Part shown: positions 33,088-39,883 of the stretch, in pieces
Layout: every line of letters begins with the position of its first letter
Position numbering within the stretch: the stretch's first letter is position 1
Assembly: GCA_945482995.1 (NCBI GenBank)
Contig: CALYRM010000001.1
Location: forward strand, 65,413 to 105,295
Source of the DNA: an uncultured Clostridia bacterium
GTDB lineage: Bacteria; Bacillota; Clostridia; Christensenellales; CAG-1252
Direction: 5' to 3'
Length of the DNA: 39,883 nt
The notes under the pieces: generated by a model
What the model saw: the letters and a program-made list of their open reading frames with translations, nothing else
What the model was told of the DNA's origin: nothing
The model's database searches: none
Program-made: the position numbers and the translations under genes

Positions 33088-33275
33088 TGTCATCCCGACT
33101 AATAATGTCATTCTCAAGCGTGTTGCAACGAAGTCGAAGTATCTAATCCTTGTTCTAAAAGACATAAGGGAGATTGAAATAAATCAATCTCCCTTTTTCG
33201 TTATTCCGACCGAAGTGTAACGGAGTGGAAAAATCTCTTTCTCTTCGTCATGGCGAGCGTAGTCGAGACATCTCT
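33088..33275 (+). repeat. Dispersed repeat copies around the leuS terminator
   Basis: Cores TGTCATCCCGAC (33088), TGTCATTCTCAAGCG with GAAGTCGAAGTATC (33106-33143), CGTTATTCCGACCGAAG with GGAAAAATCTC (33199-33237) and CGTCATGGCGAGCGTAGTCG with AGACATCTC (33246-33275) belong to the same family as the copies at 17.6-22.2 kb. Confidence 0.75.
33166..33198 (+). terminator. Intrinsic terminator of the ileS-leuS operon
   Basis: AAGGGAGATTGA (33166-33177) and TCAATCTCCCTT (33184-33195) are perfectly complementary over 12 bp with a 6-base loop, followed by TTT. It lies between copies of the dispersed repeat. A weaker hairpin ATAACAG/CTGTTAT sits directly behind the leuS stop. Confidence 0.85.
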
Positions 33276-33425
33276 ATATGAACACTGACTCTTTTCGAAG
33301 CATTAGGAAAGCCTAAATAGCAATTGCACATTTAACATTATTGAAACAAGTACAATCACTAAAATTCTTTAATACGTACTGTAGCAAATACAATAATTAT
33401 GCCATCAAATCACGCAGTCCAAAAC

Positions 33426-33527
33426 TCGCTGAAAAGCGAATTTCATCGCGAAAGCGATTTCAGCCCAAAGGCATTTCACTTGCCCTTTAGGGCAAATTTC
33501 ATTGTTTGATAGCAAACGCTATCAAAC
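33426..33527. repeat. Chain of five perfect mini-hairpins joined by TTTCA linkers
   Basis: In order: TCGCT-GAAA-AGCGA (33426-33439), ATCGC-GAAA-GCGAT (33445-33458), GCC-CAAA-GGC (33463-33472), TTGCCC-TTTA-GGGCAA (33480-33495) and GTTTGATAGC-AAAC-GCTATCAAAC (33504-33527). Every loop has four bases. The spacers all contain TTTCA. Stem sequences differ while loop size and linker are constant, which points to selection or a copying mechanism acting on the structure. The function is unknown. It lies between the leuS terminator and the formate/nitrite channel promoter; a leader role for that gene is unlikely because the promoter is downstream. Confidence 0.75.
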
Positions 33528-33551
33528 CTTGCATTGCACATTGTTAAAGCC

Positions 33552-33580
33552 TTGTTTTCTAATAACAATTGTGGTAGAAT
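33552..33580 (+). promoter_or_regulatory. Promoter of the formate/nitrite channel gene
   Basis: TTGTTT (33552-33557), a 17-base spacer and TAGAAT (33575-33580). A short leader leads into the G8 tract at 33609-33616. Confidence 0.45.
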
Positions 33581-33627
33581 AATAGTATATCACAAAACGA
33601 CACTTCATGGGGGGGGTACTTCTTCTT

Positions 33628-34470
33628 ATGCTTTCACCAAAGGAAATTGTAAATAATTACGCATCAATCGCAAAATATAAAACGTCACTACCCTGGCATA
33701 AAACCTTGATTCTTGCCATTTTGGCAGGTATTTTTATTGGCTTGGGTGCATTAGTTAGCACTATAGCAACAGCAAGCAATGGTTCTCGTTTAATCATGGG
33801 ATTGGTGTTTCCTGTCGGGTTGATTATGGTCACATTGTTTGGAGCAGAGTTATTTACAGGAAACTGCTTGATGATATCGCCGCTTATTTCAAAAGAGATT
33901 AAACCCTCTGGCTTCTTCAAGAATTTATCCATTGTTTATGTTGGTAACTTTATAGGCTCGTTGCTTTTGGCAGTATTGATTGTGTACGGCGGTGTACTAA
34001 ATGCAAGTACAACTGTAAGCGCCATAAGTGTAGCCCAAATGAAAGCGACAATGCCGTTTTTAGATTCCTTCGTCAAGGGTATTTTGTGTAATATCTTGGT
34101 ATGTTTGGCAATTTTGGGGTCAACTGTAAGTAAAACTACGGTTGGCAAGTTTGCGGCGATATTCGTTCCTATCTTTACGTTTGTCGTTGCAGGTTTTGAA
34201 CATAGCGTTGCAAATATGTACTATTTGTCTGTGGGCTTGTTAGCAGGCGTAAAAGTGGGTGAAGCGACTTTTACCGTCGCAGACGCTCTTGTAAACTCTC
34301 TTATCCCATCAACATTAGGCAACGTTATCGGCGGTTTTTCTATTGCGCTTGTTCTTCATTTTGTGTATAAAACAACTCAAAAATCGATTTCTTCTCAAGA
34401 AGTAGAGGCAACGGCAGTTAATGTAGAAGATTCAGAAGTAACTGCGGACGAAACTAATCGCCGTCATTGA
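33628..34470 (+). CDS. Formate/nitrite transporter family channel (FocA/NirC-like)
   Basis: The protein has 280 residues with six membrane segments. Family signatures: 'ILAGIFIGLGALVSTIA' in helix 1, 'GLVFPVGLIMVTLFGAELFTGNC' in helix 2, the central His motif region 'FTFVVAGFEHSVANMYYLSVGLL' in helix 5, and a conserved C-terminal helix 'LGNVIGGFSIALVLHFVY'. FNT proteins are pentameric channels for formate, nitrite, hydrosulfide or similar small acids, driven by the proton gradient. The start at 33628 (MLSPKEIVNNY) fits the family better than the track start at 33607, where the ATG is followed by a G8 run; the G-run then lies 11 bases upstream and could act as ribosome-binding site. No metabolic partner gene is next to it, so the ion is unknown. 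Confidence 0.85.
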   Translation: MLSPKEIVNNYASIAKYKTSLPWHKTLILAILAGIFIGLGALVSTIATASNGSRLIMGLVFPVGLIMVTLFGAELFTGNCLMISPLISKEIKPSGFFKNLSIVYVGNFIGSLLLAVLIVYGGVLNASTTVSAISVAQMKATMPFLDSFVKGILCNILVCLAILGSTVSKTTVGKFAAIFVPIFTFVVAGFEHSVANMYYLSVGLLAGVKVGEATFTVADALVNSLIPSTLGNVIGGFSIALVLHFVYKTTQKSISSQEVEATAVNVEDSEVTADETNRRH

Positions 34471-34478
34471 CCAGCTAG

Positions 34479-34505
34479 CGTCATCCCGAGAATACGAGAT
34501 TGATT
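34479..34505 (+). repeat. Fragment of the dispersed repeat after the channel gene
   Basis: CGTCATCCCGAGAATACGAG matches the first half of the repeat unit. It starts 9 bases after the stop codon. It is followed by a weak imperfect hairpin (GAGAT/ATCTC). Confidence 0.5.
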
Positions 34506-34613
34506 TAATACGATTTATCTCCCGCATAAGCGAACTACCCTTTCGCTACAGCGTTGTACCTACGCTAAAGTGCTTTGTTCTTTAACGGAAATTTTCCAAA
34601 CTATCTATTAAAT

Positions 34614-34647
34614 ATGGGTTGTCAAACCCATTTATTACTAGTATAAT
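34614..34647 (+). promoter_or_regulatory. Promoter with operator-like inverted repeat before the LCAT-like gene
   Basis: TTGTCA (34619-34624), a 17-base spacer and TATAAT (34642-34647) form the promoter. A perfect inverted repeat ATGGGTT-GTCA-AACCCAT (34614-34631) covers the -35 box completely. That position is typical of a repressor operator, but the bound factor is unknown. Confidence 0.5.
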
Positions 34648-34682
34648 TATATTAATATATAATATATTGAAGGCGGATACTT

Positions 34683-36341
34683 ATGAAAATTGCTGCTAAA
34701 ATCTTTTGTTTACTCCTTATCATTGCGATTCTATCAAGCTGTATTGTCTGCTTTATGGGCTGTGATTCCATTAAGGATAGCCTAAAAGTGTTGGTCAACG
34801 GCGAAGAACAATCTATTAATCTGAGTCAAAAAAATGATAATACTTGGTATACCGACATTCAAGTTGCCGACAATTCGAAAGTTACGCTATATGATGCAAA
34901 GGGGAAAAAGTATACTACAACCGTTTCGGAAGGCGGTAAATATACGTTTTTGCTTAACAATGTTGACGGCAAGTATAAAATTGAAGCAAGAAAACAAAAA
35001 AGAGCTGTTTTGTGGGTTACAGCATTGCTTTCAGGTGGACTGTACGATCAAGAAGACGGCACTCAAGTTTGGGATCCACTACCATATGAAGATATTTTAT
35101 TAAAGAATTTCTTAAAACCCGAAGATATGGAAAAGACGATATCCGAATTGGTTGTAAGACTTCTTCTTGGTACCGACCCTTCGTTCACATTGGCAAGCTT
35201 TCTCAATCCAATCGTTTTGGGATATCAAGACAAAACTAACTTTTTATGGAATATGAGTTTCGACCATAACGGCATCCCCAATAATCCGAATATTGTCGCT
35301 GCAAACGGCTATGACGGCAAAATACAATACGGCGTTTTGGGTGCTTATATGGACCACTATAACGAAATAAACGAGCATTTCAAAGACGACGATATCGAGT
35401 TTCACGTTTTCAACTATGATTGGCGTAAAGACTGCTCATTGGCAGCCGACGCATTATCACAGTATATCGAGGACAATAAGTACACCGACGTAATTTTGTT
35501 TAGCCATAGTATGGGCGGTAACGTCGTGGCTTCATATCTTGCGAAAAATGAATATAACCGTTCAAGAGTTGCCGGTTACGTTTCTATGAGCGGTGCATTC
35601 TTAGGCTCGTTTGACGCTCTTTACACGATGGAAGACCTTGAGGGCTACTTCGGTTCTGCTGTAAGCGGATTTGGAATTCAAGATATAATGGATGGCTTGG
35701 GTGACTTGAAAAATTTTATCAATTTCGAGTTGATTTTCTCGTCGCTGCAAGATTTTATTGTAAGTTTGGATACGTTTGTACAGTTGCTTCCGACTTATGA
35801 GTTGATAACAAGCAAACAATACGGAGATGACGGCGATGGTGATGCTTTTACAATTGACGGCGTAGCAATAAACAGCAAGGATGATCTTTACGCATTTTAT
35901 GAATCTCGTCCTTGGGCTTGGAAAAAGGATGAAAACGGCGAATACATAATGGACGGAGAAAAGCACGTATTGAGAGACGTTGTAAAGAATTTAAGAGCAT
36001 TTCACGATTCCTGTTACGTTACAAACGATAAAGGCGAAAGAGTGTTTAGTACGACATTGGTTGATACCTATTACGTCGTTGGCAATGATCAAATTACATT
36101 GTGCGGAGCCGACCTTGACACTCAAACCAACAAAATAACCTTCCGCACGACGAAAAACGGCGATACTCAAGTTTTGCATTATAGTTTATTAGCAAATCTC
36201 GATGAAAACGAACTTCAGGAAAAAGGAAAACTAATTAAATACGACGGACGTAATCATTTCCAAGTCGGTTGTGATTGGGAATTGATTAGAGAACAAGTTT
36301 TGGGCAATATCAAGGATATTTTTAATATAAGCGAGAAATAA
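34683..36341 (+). CDS. LCAT-like alpha/beta-hydrolase lipoprotein (exported lipase or acyltransferase)
   Basis: The protein has 552 residues. The N-terminal signal peptide has two possible lipobox cysteines: 'ILSSC' (about 20) and 'CFMGC' (about 27). A small beta domain (about 33-102) precedes the hydrolase. Hydrolase signatures of the lecithin-cholesterol-acyltransferase family are 'GGLYDQEDGTQVWDP' (118-132), 'FNYDWRKDC' (243-251) and the nucleophile elbow 'FSHSMGGN' (Ser 276). The catalytic His is probably in 'YDGRNHFQVG' near the C-terminus. Such enzymes hydrolyse or transfer acyl chains of lipids, here on the outside of the membrane. The next gene starts one base after the stop, so the two are co-translated. 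Confidence 0.8.
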   Translation: MKIAAKIFCLLLIIAILSSCIVCFMGCDSIKDSLKVLVNGEEQSINLSQKNDNTWYTDIQVADNSKVTLYDAKGKKYTTTVSEGGKYTFLLNNVDGKYKIEARKQKRAVLWVTALLSGGLYDQEDGTQVWDPLPYEDILLKNFLKPEDMEKTISELVVRLLLGTDPSFTLASFLNPIVLGYQDKTNFLWNMSFDHNGIPNNPNIVAANGYDGKIQYGVLGAYMDHYNEINEHFKDDDIEFHVFNYDWRKDCSLAADALSQYIEDNKYTDVILFSHSMGGNVVASYLAKNEYNRSRVAGYVSMSGAFLGSFDALYTMEDLEGYFGSAVSGFGIQDIMDGLGDLKNFINFELIFSSLQDFIVSLDTFVQLLPTYELITSKQYGDDGDGDAFTIDGVAINSKDDLYAFYESRPWAWKKDENGEYIMDGEKHVLRDVVKNLRAFHDSCYVTNDKGERVFSTTLVDTYYVVGNDQITLCGADLDTQTNKITFRTTKNGDTQVLHYSLLANLDENELQEKGKLIKYDGRNHFQVGCDWELIREQVLGNIKDIFNISEK

Positions 36342-36342
36342 T

Positions 36343-36678
36343 ATGTTGTTAGTTTTAAAAATCAAGCACTCGGACGGCAGTGTTGAAGAGGTAACTCTTG
36401 GAAATGACGATTTATTTCAAAAATATGTTGCAGAAGCAGTTGCTAGGCGTGTACTAAAAAATCACACGACCGATGCAGACGCCGTATTAACTCATTTTGC
36501 TATGGGCGAAAGCGTTGAAAAAAAAGATTTTCGCATATTGAAAAGGGCACTTCGCCATTTTGACGAGGTGTATTTGTGTAATGAAATTTTAGAACTGCTC
36601 GAAGAAACCGACGGGGTTATGGTAACAGTCGGCGAGGATTTCTCGATTGTCGCCGATTTTAGCAATTTATCGGTGTAA
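36343..36678 (+). CDS. Hypothetical cytoplasmic protein (111 aa), coupled to the LCAT-like gene
   Basis: Soluble alpha/beta protein without signal peptide, starting 'MLLVLKIKHSDGSVEEVTLG' and ending in beta strands 'VMVTVGEDFSIVADFSN'. No recognised family and no catalytic motif. The ATG lies one base after the previous stop with only a weak purine-rich site upstream, so translation probably depends on the upstream gene. Function unknown. Confidence 0.6.
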   Translation: MLLVLKIKHSDGSVEEVTLGNDDLFQKYVAEAVARRVLKNHTTDADAVLTHFAMGESVEKKDFRILKRALRHFDEVYLCNEILELLEETDGVMVTVGEDFSIVADFSNLSV

Positions 36679-36758
36679 ATAGTTTATCCGCATTTGTACA
36701 TTGCACATTGCATGTTTTGTAAAAGCGGAATACGCTTTTGCAATAAGGAGAAACAGAT

Positions 36759-37964
36759 ATGGCAAAAAGAAAAAATTCAAAGAAAAATAAATTAGGAATT
36801 TTAATGATTTTGACTGTGGTTATTATAGTCTTAATCGTTGCCGTGCTTGCGGTATTATATTTTACTAACGACAACGTAAAAGATACACTAAACGTTGTAT
36901 TCGACAAGATTTCCGCACTTATAGATAGTTCTAACATCAACAACGATAACTTAGGCGGAAATGGTGACCAGCATAATCATCCGTCTAACACCGATTTCCC
37001 CGAGGTTTTAGCTGATTATAACGTTACTGTTCATTTTCTCGAATTGGGCAATAAATACACGGGAGATTGCACCCTTATTAAATGCGGAGACGTCGAAGTT
37101 TTGATTGATGCAGGAAGCAGGACGACTTCTTCAAAGGCAATCAAAGAGTACGTTGAACAATATTGTACCGACGGTATTTTGGAATACGTTATAGCAACCC
37201 ATGCTCATCAAGACCATATTGCAGGCTTTGTCGGATCTAAAGCTAACCCCGGCGTATTTGAAAGTTTCGTTTGCGAAACGATTATCGACTTTCCAATGAC
37301 TAACGCAACTAGTCAGGTTTATGCAAATTACGTTGAAAAAAGAGATGCCGAAATCGCTGCAGGTGCTAAGCATTATACCGCTTTGGAGTGTTACAACAAC
37401 ACAAACGGCGCTAAGCGTACATACACATTGGGCGAAAACGTAACTTTAACTATTTTGTATAACTATTACTACGAGCACGAAACCGATGATGAAAACGATT
37501 ATTCAGTCTGTTGTTTGTTGAATAATAACGGAGTGTATTCGCTTTTCACCGGAGACTTAGAAAAAGAGGGCGAGGAGCATTTGGTTGCGAACAACAATCT
37601 ACCCGAATGTAAGCTATTTAAAGGCGGTCACCATGGTAGTTATACAGCTTCGACCGAAACACTTTTGAGCGTTATTAAGCCTGAAATCGTTTGCGTCTGC
37701 TGTTGTTGTGGTTCAACCGAGTATACAGACAACATGGATAACGTTTTCCCTTCCCAAGCATTTATTGATAGAATAACCAAGTATACCATTGATATTTACG
37801 TAACTACACTAGTTGAGGACTATGATGAGGGAACATTCACTTCATTGAATGGTAATATCGTAGTACTTTTCAACGCAAAAGGCGATGTCGCAATCAGTTG
37901 TTCGAATAATAACACCAAGTTTACAGAAACGGCGTGGTTCAAGCAACACCGAACGCTTCGTTAA
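36759..37964 (+). CDS. Membrane-anchored metallo-beta-lactamase-fold hydrolase (ComEC C-terminal type)
   Basis: The protein has 401 residues. A lysine-rich start and one transmembrane helix (about 12-35) anchor it with the catalytic part outside. After a low-complexity linker the MBL fold begins at 'VTVHFLELGNKYTGDCTLIKCG'. The metal motif is 'THAHQDHIAG' (HxHxDH, 148-153). Further ligands are the Asp in 'LFTGDLEKEGEEHL' and the His in 'KGGHHGSY'. The same order is found in the extracytoplasmic nuclease-like domain of ComEC, so the substrate may be a nucleic acid or another phosphodiester outside the cell. AAGGAG precedes the ATG. A hairpin AAAAGCG/CGCTTTT lies just before the ribosome-binding site. 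Confidence 0.8.
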   Translation: MAKRKNSKKNKLGILMILTVVIIVLIVAVLAVLYFTNDNVKDTLNVVFDKISALIDSSNINNDNLGGNGDQHNHPSNTDFPEVLADYNVTVHFLELGNKYTGDCTLIKCGDVEVLIDAGSRTTSSKAIKEYVEQYCTDGILEYVIATHAHQDHIAGFVGSKANPGVFESFVCETIIDFPMTNATSQVYANYVEKRDAEIAAGAKHYTALECYNNTNGAKRTYTLGENVTLTILYNYYYEHETDDENDYSVCCLLNNNGVYSLFTGDLEKEGEEHLVANNNLPECKLFKGGHHGSYTASTETLLSVIKPEIVCVCCCCGSTEYTDNMDNVFPSQAFIDRITKYTIDIYVTTLVEDYDEGTFTSLNGNIVVLFNAKGDVAISCSNNNTKFTETAWFKQHRTLR

Positions 37965-38236
37965 TCGTCATTCAGTATCAATTGTCATTGCTACCATTCT
38001 CATTAGTCACTCATAAGCGTTATTCAAAAAATCTAATCCATATTAAACCTAATTATTAAGAAATAATGCCCAAGGTTAATTGAAATCACCACTAAAAATC
38101 TATTTGTTATTATAAAAACTTTACAAAAATATCAAACTAAAAATAAAAAACTCACAATTATTTTAAAGACTTTTTAAGTAAAAGTGTTTAAAATAGTAAT
38201 ATACTTAAAACATTTTGAAACGAGGTTAGTATAAAT
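37965..38236. other. Intergenic region with eroded dispersed repeats
   Basis: Fragments such as CGTCATTCAG and TTATTCAAAAAATCTAATCC (37966-38041) are traces of the repeat family. The rest is AT-rich. A promoter for the protease gene must lie here, but no site with good boxes could be fixed. Confidence 0.45.
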
Positions 38237-39709
38237 ATGAATAGATCTGTAAAGGTTATTACAGTATTGTTGATACTGTGTATTATAGCAGGAGTACTTT
38301 GCGCTTGCAATACCCCGACTAACGGTTTGTCCGCATACGAAATTGCAATTAAAAACGGATACGTTGGTACCGAGGCTGAATGGCTTAAATCTTTGAAAGG
38401 CTCGGATACAGGTAAATCTGCATACCAAGTTGCAGTAGAAAACGGATTTACAGGAAGCGAAACCGAATGGTTGGAATCGTTAAAGGGTTCTGATGGCGTT
38501 GATGGAGTTGACGGAAAGGACGCTCCTGAAATAACGATAAACGATATATATAACGCATTGGTCGAAGATGGCTACGAAGGTAGTTTTAAAGATTTTGTAC
38601 TTGAATATTTATCCCAAATGACTCCACCCAGCAGCGATATATTCGTTTCAAGAGCAGTGCTTTCTTGCGTTAGCATTATTAGCGAATTTACCAAAATGGT
38701 TTATAACGGCGGATTTTGGGGAGAAGGTACTACTTCAACTGAACAAACATATAGTTCAGCAGGTTCGGGCGTAATCTACAAGTTAGATAAGGCTAATGGC
38801 AATTGTTATATTATTACCAATTATCACGTAGTATACGATTCTAAAGCAAATACACCAAACGGAATTGCTAAGTCGATTAAGGTATTTTTGTACGGCAATG
38901 AACTTTCTTCCAAAGGAATAGTCGCAAACTATATTGGCGGCTCAATGACCTATGATATCGCCGTATTAAAAATCGAAAATAGCGAAATATTAAAAAATAG
39001 CGATGCGCGTGCCGTTGAAATCCTTGACAGTAACAACGTAGTAATAGGTGAAACCGCAATAGCAATCGGCAATCCGGAAGCAGGCGGAATATCGGTCACT
39101 TCAGGCGTTGTCAGTGTTGATAGCGAAAACATTACAATGAAAGGCGCAGATGATGTTACAACAGTTACTTTTAGAGTTATGCGAGTTGACACCGCTATAA
39201 ATGGCGGCAATTCGGGTGGTGGCTTGTTCAATGCTTATGGTGAATTGATTGGTATAGTAAACGCCAAAATCGTAGATGATTCGGTAGAAAATATCGGCTA
39301 TGCCATCCCTTCCAATATAGCACGATATGTTGCCGATAGCATTATTTATTACTGTGACGGCAAGAATAGCACCTCAATGAAAAAAGGCTTGTTTGGTATA
39401 ACTATTCAAATTATCGACAGTAGGGCATATCTTGATGATTCCACCGGACTAACCAAAGTCGAAGAAACTATTGAAGTCAAGGAAATAACAGCCGGTGGCT
39501 TAGCAGACGGCGTACTACAAGTTGGCGATATCTTAAAGAGCATAACTATAGGCGGCGTTAAGTATGATATAACGAGAAATTTCATTGTAGTTGATATTAT
39601 GCTTACAGTTAGAGTAGGAGACAAAATATCGATAGTATTCGAGCGTAACGGCGAAGCAATGTCAAAAACCGTAACACTCAATGAAAGCAACCTCTTTGAC
39701 GTAAAATAA
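38237..39709 (+). CDS. htrA: HtrA/DegP-like serine protease lipoprotein with N-terminal repeats and PDZ domain
   Basis: The protein has 490 residues. The lipobox 'GVLCAC' ends the signal peptide (Cys about 24). Two close 28-30-residue repeats follow ('SAYEIAIKNGYVGTEAEWL', 'SAYQVAVENGFTGSETEWL'), then a Gly-Asp-rich stretch and a third diverged repeat ('DGYEGSFKDFVLEYL'). The trypsin-like domain shows the triad: His 197 in 'ITNYHVVY', Asp 240 in 'TYDIAVLKI', Ser 326 in 'GGNSGGGLF'. A C-terminal PDZ domain ('EITAGGLADGVLQVGDIL') ends the protein. HtrA proteases degrade or refold damaged exported proteins. Lipid anchoring and the repeats are unusual compared with the membrane-helix-anchored HtrA of Bacillus. 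GAGG is about 11 bases upstream of the ATG. Confidence 0.88.
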   Translation: MNRSVKVITVLLILCIIAGVLCACNTPTNGLSAYEIAIKNGYVGTEAEWLKSLKGSDTGKSAYQVAVENGFTGSETEWLESLKGSDGVDGVDGKDAPEITINDIYNALVEDGYEGSFKDFVLEYLSQMTPPSSDIFVSRAVLSCVSIISEFTKMVYNGGFWGEGTTSTEQTYSSAGSGVIYKLDKANGNCYIITNYHVVYDSKANTPNGIAKSIKVFLYGNELSSKGIVANYIGGSMTYDIAVLKIENSEILKNSDARAVEILDSNNVVIGETAIAIGNPEAGGISVTSGVVSVDSENITMKGADDVTTVTFRVMRVDTAINGGNSGGGLFNAYGELIGIVNAKIVDDSVENIGYAIPSNIARYVADSIIYYCDGKNSTSMKKGLFGITIQIIDSRAYLDDSTGLTKVEETIEVKEITAGGLADGVLQVGDILKSITIGGVKYDITRNFIVVDIMLTVRVGDKISIVFERNGEAMSKTVTLNESNLFDVK

Positions 39710-39760
39710 AGGTTTAGGTGTGATGCACTTAAACAAATGTGCAATGTTCAACTTCTAAAT

Positions 39761-39797
39761 CGTCATTCTTAAGTGTTGTTCGAAAAATCCAATCCTT
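39761..39797 (+). repeat. Degenerate dispersed repeat behind the protease gene
   Basis: CGTCATTCTTAAGTGTTG followed by TTCGAAAAATCCAATCC matches the repeat copies behind leuS and the MBL gene. The last 80 bases of the window contain no gene. Confidence 0.5.
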
Positions 39798-39883
39798 ATA
39801 GAAAAAAGGTATCATTTAATTAACAATGATAGGCAAACATTCTGCCAGCACTAATACTTTGGGACAAATTATAAATAATCCTT

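Noticed and set aside
33426-33527. CRISPR array
   Set aside because: There are no constant repeats of 24-40 bp separated by unique spacers; stems vary and linkers are only about 5 bases.

Overview
The window looks like a chromosome segment from a low-GC, Gram-positive (Firmicutes/Clostridia-like), probably uncultured gut-type bacterium. Reasons: AGGAGG-type ribosome-binding sites nearly everywhere, TTGACA/TATAAT promoters with 17-18 bp spacers, an HrcA/CIRCE heat-shock operator, lipoprotein signal peptides, InlB-type (Listeria-Bacteroides) repeats and LRR_5 repeats in giant lipoproteins, and use of the standard code. No rRNA, tRNA or CRISPR array was recognised. The taxonomic guess is an inference from style, not from a marker gene comparison.

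Bases 1-10.5 kb are an accessory, decaying region. They hold the C-terminal end of a WYL-domain regulator, a stop-interrupted DUF4238 gene, a candidate small RNA with its own consensus promoter and terminator, and a long dGTPase-type triphosphohydrolase on the opposite strand. Next comes a run of small genes of the kind carried by integrative elements: a Cys-motif peptide, an HTH regulator, two peptides of about 50 residues, a region-4 sigma factor, basic/hypothetical ORFs, and a frameshifted gene. A chimeric scar follows, where a lipoprotein signal-peptide start runs into a 5'-truncated ATP-grasp (D-Ala-D-Ala-ligase-like) gene. The region ends with a 715-residue STAND-like ATPase with an unusual P-loop. 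No integrase, relaxase or att site is visible, so the element is either incomplete or extends outside.

Bases 10.6-23.6 kb carry two giant surface lipoproteins behind a strong promoter, an Hsp20 gene under a double CIRCE operator, ftsH (TTG start), a GNAT acetyltransferase, and (minus strand) a fusion of a polyprenol/phytol-kinase-like domain with a DUF92 (VTE6-like) domain. Bases 23.6-27.2 kb are a heterodimeric ABC exporter pair on the minus strand. Bases 27.3-33.1 kb are an ileS-leuS operon with a structured leader and no T-box. Bases 33.6-39.7 kb hold a formate/nitrite-family channel and a set of exported or membrane-anchored enzymes: an LCAT-like lipase/acyltransferase lipoprotein, a ComEC-like metallo-beta-lactamase-fold protein and an HtrA-like protease lipoprotein.

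The intergenic spaces are unusually rich in repeats. A family of dispersed elements with a roughly 40 bp unit sits between most transcription units, in tandem triplet and quintuplet form and in opposite orientations on either side of the hsp20 gene. A different element, a chain of five short perfect hairpins joined by TTTCA linkers, lies before the formate/nitrite channel gene. These repeats, the candidate sRNA, the switch-like ileS leader, the kinase-DUF92 fusion and the odd STAND ATPase are the main reasons for a second look.
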